This document shows, piece by piece, positions 36,101-36,699 of a DNA stretch of 36,699 nt. How positions within the stretch are numbered: position 1 is the first letter of the stretch; each line of letters starts with the position of its first letter. Both the position numbers and the translations under genes were made by a program. Below the pieces are notes generated by a model. It saw only the letters and a list, made by a program, of their open reading frames with translations, did not search any database and was not told the origin of the DNA. The DNA is taken from the NCBI RefSeq assembly GCF_040151475.1, contig NZ_JBDKWG010000071.1, positions 1 to 36,699 on the forward strand. Direction: 5' to 3'. Source of the stretch: CAXBNB01 sp040151475 (GTDB lineage Bacteria > Bacteroidota > Bacteroidia > Cytophagales > Cyclobacteriaceae).

Positions 36101-36699
36101 ACAAATCGGATGGCATTGTTTCCGTCACTGGCTAAAAGGACTGCACTTGTAGCAGATACGCCTGTTAATGAATTCCAAATAGAACCATCAACGGTATATT
36201 CCCAAGAGCCATTTGTTTCTAAAACTCCAATTACTGCAAAACCCTTAGGATCTCCTGAATCAATTTCATTGTAATCGCTTCCAAAGCTAGAAATCAAGCC
36301 AGAAATAAGTGTACCTGTACTATTTGTTTCGTCTTCATCAATCGCATTAAAAGTTGCGGTATTCGACAAAACTGGAGCATCATTGGTTGGTGTAATTCCA
36401 ACAGTAGAAACCAAAGATAAAGCATCATTGGTGTCGTCATCTGATCCTCCCGAACCTCCATCATCCGATATACTGGTAATTGTCACTACCCTACTGGTTG
36501 TGGATGGATCATCTGAGTTGTTTTCATAGCTTAAGTTGTCTATCAATGCTTCAAAGTCCAACTCACTCATCGAACCACCAGTAAAAGTTACAGTAGCTGT
36601 ACCTCCTGATAAACTTACACTATATCCAAGTGTGTTTGTTGCGGAAGTCCCACTATTAGTGTTTTCTAAAGTAATAACTGAGCCATCTGCATTCAATAC
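24151..36699 (-). CDS. Giant multidomain T9SS-secreted surface protein (C-terminal part; N-terminus outside the window)
   Basis: An uninterrupted frame of more than 4,180 codons runs off the window edge, so the true start is not seen; a TTG at 36694-36696 is not a credible start. Domains in protein order, by nucleotide: cadherin-like beta-sandwiches (36699 to about 35560; TPTNDAPVL, VNPINDEPSF), fibronectin III-like repeats (to about 34880), Ig-like modules of roughly 100 residues marked by YxWY and FxGCE (to about 29350), eight ExCIDD-type modules (to about 26500), two PKD domains (about 26490-25970), a jelly-roll/MAM-like domain (25960-25230), an Omp28/thioredoxin-like domain (25225-24500) and a type A T9SS sorting domain. 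The composition is rich in Thr, Ser, Gly and Asp and poor in Lys until the end. Such proteins are secreted through the outer membrane and anchored or released; adhesion, matrix or gliding roles are inference. It is not SprB, whose sorting domain is of another type. Confidence 0.9.
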   Translation of the reverse strand, partial: VLNADGSVITLENTNSGTSATNTLGYSVSLSGGTATVTFTGGSMSELDFEALIDNLSYENNSDDPSTTSRVVTITSISDDGGSGGSDDDTNDALSLVSTVGITPTNDAPVLSNTATFNAIDEDETNSTGTLISGLISSFGSDYNEIDSGDPKGFAVIGVLETNGSWEYTVDGSIWNSLTGVSATSAVLLASDGNNAIRFVPGSDYNGSTGNTVSLRAWDQTSGSDEDTGVDVTSSGGTTAYSSGTGTASITVNPINDEPSFTVAGNPTANTSSEGLVTIASFVTGVDLGPDDEDIASGAATEQAVSSYNLVTNSSASLFSVAPAISTSGTLTYTLATNAEGSSTIGFQLQDDGGTANAGDDDLSPEIQFTITVTDDEAPGVNAKDPLALGPDSETQIKFFVNLNENATIYYLVREVSTTPSKADILSGTAVASDIAGSFSYTTPTVQDEEVISTLTQHTTYYVHWYAVDESAANNETAIQNEGSIATTEDVIAPQFDGSTGITGITATSLDIDVDLDAAGTAFYVVLLDGTTAPSVTQVINGTDGSGNPPVAKGSLVVGDPGSPESETVDFLQSSTTYDIYLVAQDGNGNKSAVRLEADKTTNAAAVQFGGNVRVTRPADLILCLGEDYAPLGEIKLQEAASNGGGFPNTSLKTLVLTLPAELEFNTSASISISDDGGNDDFNPEINTTVPVLTTRSISLSYDTDNTNDQDEIKINGLQVKAVQAFSGTKSLLRIASNGGTATIDGIVAGDGTSFANFSVASASAPPVGLTVTYCTGDVVNLADFTTNDADFVWYTDFNLTNTQYSGEVTDPEAQLGFDVNVSGTTTLYVTNTGSGECESQAVQVNIVINPSPVADAGFDKVVCAGEELFIGGFPSLVSTGAVGTHTYQWRSEPLSVGGEVMRALDENFDTGTIPPTGWSQTGVSASGSGLAFEGADALRLPASGGNIVSPDFELFDSKAVLFFYGRAETSASNGAQIQIFGSDDGFGSEISLGTVFTSSTKYKQYAVEIPADDNGGGTFNIRIEYDNSGGADENFIIDELILDKGITKATEAVKSNPFFTPPSNNAGLGDLVYDVVLTIVDPNFCKSTDPAVADDYTTEITSHDKISPTIFLQDGGGNTVVGNVGINTEFLNIIIDPPATTSPGNPDSGVQFTGTAISYNSTTEFYEFSPKNAGGGDYTITYTYTESDTGDNCEESTQTSISVVASLLDGLILSNCVNVDPYNINPSQDLVDQLSGSGDSFIELRYSDNVTPLTFTNTYADPGSNTLPIYTFDPDQASSINIATNGKKYGPMSLFVVTSNTSTTITQSVDVVPQPSVGIQVYDDISDTFSPFQSNYCETDEIVQLSGILRSTGDVSTSTVQLTNLQDDGLYEISSDGGSNYITLTDGEFDPSIGAGSYIIRYTNDTDDDPAVEGGAGCTNSVLRAVTIIAQPSIPLLNTNPSYASAQDPDLSSSVTFGPGIVDNNGNDAYKFVYCEGDAVSLIYADFTDADNNKIQDSGTEKYFRWYDDDGSGNPDFGTEISVNAQSGNNSDRRIITQSDLFFGTPDPGTYSFHLTQTINRSPLTTGTTFAGCESTSRQIIFEVIAEPVVQDLDVVSDYYDDVANTRLVREYCEDEIVEDITIDDTGLGGNEIVWYDENNNEILVTTSTTVSPVQLGLGTNTPGSGTATPPVKSVPSTTATIEYSTSDLVPSFIVGELAVSHSVAYMTYSLTGIPFIVGEVITSEAGGQGTVTVATSSYVAIDMVTGFFPVGKVITGNLGGSGKIDGFSWWTNNGYGTITNVNESSIEININYNDFTVGHNITGSSTSAQAYIESITIDEIIQPYTFYYARRDASGTVSADAGEGDFIGCDGPKTKVQIMVYPKPDAPAPDTFFDDEIYACVGDIVGGTVLKSPIGGKVENIYYWYEAASGGTSFANTYDPASTDINKNADINYSEIPGINLSVAGTTTLYLSQADYAGKSGTGESIDPAFIGCESDDRTPVTITLFAKPDAPEITVTDDGGNPLSIADSPLPNSDYTYLVCRNEINDAYNFVTSTDYAGAHGVMFNWYTANPTTGALATFIGSFAPGSNPDPSTNLGLVGATGAKYFGITQTTDIVSGGEFGGCTGDPLIIAINVTGISTTPSVVNSEFYLCFGDEVQAGDLTATGESGAEFYWYSNIADIGNPSLRVATTNDPTGAALGLSSSTVAGNYTYYVTQATNFDRDATPSFEGCETPSGSHKQVTVHIEAIEDGPTLLTSELNRTICEGETFTAVSVTSGAANSYQWYRDDLGTDPIAAATGASYLPVVADFIGETQVADGKFTSSFSIYVGQFTGVSDCASNLTQVDLTVNPTPISPVTTADSNGNVYEICQNDALVNPAVDVGTLAAGEQYNWYSDAGLNNLVASGITFNISTLNVDPANAGSTNFWVAKTENIGLPAGFGGCEGPATMITYTVHPLPVLNLTDINSDPLPTKVCVDNGNISLTGNPASANGTFSISTVGSIGLTDNGDGTAVFNPLAAVGEVDPQDFLDQSELITITYTYTDGNTCVNSISKNITVNGLPELSVTFGREGQGTGRNEFCIDDAELNLIGNPSNASGTFSNAINNSAIDNSVGNSRAEIDLLDAFETINPAKDLRQVDYVVTFTYTNSDGCVNTTDVTIKINNTPEPAFTITRPSDALSSGTPGVDVEVCIDDLSTSSNLTLNERIVLLDNTDVSMGTLTTGVFSGDATGVPLSAAALSRNAEGEYYFYPAQAVQDAVSGNPVSFSNSQFVDFTIDYTFTNDLTCAGVASDFGNKKVIRVYRLPVPVVSVSDNGPNNNKEYCIDHGSLITLSTAITHNPGGIGTYREQNTGITLPVSVLNNATANGVSTSIDAERTATFDPEAAYTFAQDNGLLDVSTSQAIFNIVYDYTTDVTCNNVSTPVTLTVNPYPQPSFTYEQGGVEVDNEVCVDEGTLTLRSALGEGRSATFSAVGFTSDAITDKIGTATIDIEQLFKEAVAANLGAMDDRQISVDINLNYEDSKFCSADIVQTIVIHNLPVPKYDITQNGVSLVSGNLVEVCIDDMSVIDALDSEKIVLIDVTDQVVQGSRTAASFAGSNYNFSSNQLENIAEGKAYFYPREAVNFAELANSTLKGATSIDFVFDMSYQNEDGCTGKTLSSDASNGVLDFDNRLTIRVYRTPIPTIKVKEGSFDLDANAYCINDDVATNPIRLFVQSIGFDTGVGNGGTFVSDPPLSASALYGASVDGGLDEIFFNPATAYAEHPTANSDNGDAAIFKITYQYGTSDNGCQATSNEVTLTVNPLPFPTFTVEGVAYNQNEFCIDASNAEMTGFGYSDKNLNNLIKNSTSSFTNPANNNAGIIPKTPGISDFNFESAYNAAVSANLSDPRTHTITYTYTNNETGCTASVNKDVIINTKPIVSINSVGGCDRTPVDFEFTSIETAPGDQVQSALWDFDDLRSEDLIQGSNTSTDLNPLHLFSEPGEYFVTLTTTSLKGCTSLEVTEQVVVGDIPDVNFTVEGLCAEDEVVFVASPTSVDFGSVQSILFDFGDGTSEDIDTQGNADKFTLPHTYTNEGVYDVQLTLTTNNGCEQIHLRRVSILPNEEAPYFQDFEGGTPVKKDFLEWELVEATDERRLIDGSKDLDVIIESSGWSVDLRPIEDKDDDDWGKLPKDFNSWQFGIPSGLVIADDGVHGNVWVTNLDGNYNNGESRSWVYSPCFDISSLERPMVSFDQIYHFSDQRDGVVLQYSVDGGEEWIALGDYDVTTGSTGTEWFTHENISGKPGQQELQATNEGDIGWAGNKGADFAQWVSSRHKLDAIPEVDRNSVIFRFALGTDASAPSEGFAFDNFQIKERAKKVLLEQFSSTNVAASAIVDASINAIIDDPAINNNDIIRVNYHTSFKGELDDYDNSTVPPLLLNPDPISIVNIENPSARAVFYGISAAPTSLLGGAVNGSANARTDVPWTVNNLARRSLEDVLFDIDISDDFGADEEVLEVAVTATVLDDITDPANTDDVKELSLYIAIVENTVELTDAENGQLESRAALRKMLPNGIGNRFKQSFIEGTVLNVSKKWDIQKGVDAQDLSIVVFIQDVASKKVYQTQSISVAGKTSPTITGIDDAFGGKDYSLYPNPANKEVFVVFDRITTEVMDWLVYDQTGKVYRNGKLKPGASGFSLETDDFPSGMYFISINGENLKLRNKKLMITH
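24154..24396 (-). other. T9SS type A C-terminal sorting domain of the giant protein
   Basis: The last 81 residues begin DYSLYPNPANKEVFVVF and continue with WLVYDQTGKVYRNG, SGMYFISING and KLMITH. The YPNP opening, G-x-Y/F-x-x-x-I strand and basic tail are the type A sorting domain (TIGR04183 family) read by the type IX secretion machinery and removed on secretion. A Sec signal should be present at the unseen N-terminus. Confidence 0.92.
26500..29030 (-). repeat. Three-module higher-order protein repeat (C-A-B-C-A-B-C)
   Basis: Seven successive modules of roughly 115-125 residues, each opening with a ExCIDD/EYCIDHG-type segment, fall into three classes in strict order. Class A starts VEVCIDDLS (about 28700) and VEVCIDDMS (about 27590) and ends in RVYRLPVP or RVYRTPIP. 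Class B starts EYCIDHG (about 28300) and AYCINDD (about 27175) and ends VTLTVNPYPQPSF or VTLTVNPLPFPTF. Class C starts EFCIDDAEL (about 29028), EVCVDEGTL (about 27928) and EFCIDASNA (about 26810). Same-class modules recur about 1.1 kb apart. Confidence 0.75.
31255..31640 (-). repeat. Tandem VGE/ITG beta-modules inside the giant protein
   Basis: Short repeats FIVGELAVS, FIVGEVITSEAGGQGTV, FPVGKVITGNLGGSGKI and FTVGHNITGSSTSAQAYI occur one after another, about 35-50 residues apart. They interrupt an Ig-like module whose flanking parts (upstream LGLGTNTPGSG, downstream FYYARRDASG ... FIGCDGP) are otherwise continuous. Confidence 0.6.
33560..33993 (-). other. Jelly-roll (MAM-like) domain nested inside an Ig-like module
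   Basis: About 145 residues from ALDENFDTGTIPPTGWSQTG to FIIDELILDKG form a jelly-roll of the cleaved-adhesin/MAM type. They sit inside an Ig-like module whose first half is THTYQWRSEPLS and whose second half is NPFFTPPSNNAGLGDLVYDV, a pair normally contiguous in this module type. Confidence 0.6.

Noticed and set aside
24151..36699. Calling the giant gene SprB, the gliding adhesin
   Set aside because: The sorting domain seen is type A, while SprB carries a different C-terminal type, and no gliding genes are nearby. A generic surface-protein call is safer.
1..36699. CRISPR arrays, tRNA, rRNA or prophage genes
   Set aside because: No spaced direct repeats, cloverleaf-like sequences or phage structural gene runs were noticed by reading; the only repeats with regular spacing are protein-level repeats in the giant gene.

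Overview
The window looks like a chromosomal segment of a marine-type Bacteroidota, most likely Cytophagales. The reasons are a type IX secretion (T9SS) C-terminal sorting domain on a giant surface protein, many lipoprotein signals on glycosidases, weak ribosome binding sites, and promoter candidates of the Bacteroidota form TTG-N19/20-TAnnTTTG. The genus is not resolved.

Layout. (1) 1-455: the right end of an IS3-family insertion sequence (last 35 codons of its transposase plus the terminal repeat), then a gene-free stretch with palindromes. (2) 456-5100: a housekeeping run on the + strand: phosphosulfolactate synthase-like protein, DUF368/PopT-type undecaprenyl-phosphate translocase, shikimate dehydrogenase (aroE) and excinuclease subunit B (uvrB). 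(3) 5224-6316: a DoxX-family membrane protein and a LysE-family exporter, converging and overlapping by 20 bp. (4) 6529-9066, - strand: a GH20 beta-N-acetylhexosaminidase lipoprotein with its own terminator. (5) 9423-23350, + strand: a tight eight-gene cluster (gaps 6-34 bp) divergent from the GH20 gene. It holds two paralogous propeller/alpha-barrel proteins of unknown function, a YidR/DUF3748-type propeller, a large uncharacterised glycosidase-like protein, a cytoplasmic HpcH/HpaI-type aldolase, two sialidase-fold (BNR) proteins and a GH92 mannosidase. (6) 23351-23703: a terminator and an inverted-repeat element. (7) 23704-24039: a YjdM/PhnA-type zinc ribbon protein. (8) 24151-36699, - strand: the C-terminal 4,182 codons or more of a giant multidomain T9SS cargo protein whose N-terminus lies outside the window.

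How the genes work together. The GH20 gene and the eight-gene cluster form a glycan-degradation locus. All products except the aldolase carry an export signal, so oligosaccharide breakdown would be outside or in the periplasm, with the aldolase cleaving a 2-keto acid inside. A glycoconjugate carrying mannose, N-acetylhexosamine and an acidic sugar would fit the enzyme set, but the substrate is inferred, not shown. No SusC/SusD pair, sugar transporter or regulator is in the window. The two propeller/barrel proteins are the best candidates for undescribed enzymology. The giant protein is probably a secreted adhesin or matrix protein; it has a three-module higher-order repeat, two apparent nested domain insertions and a C-terminal Omp28/thioredoxin-like domain that has lost its cysteines.
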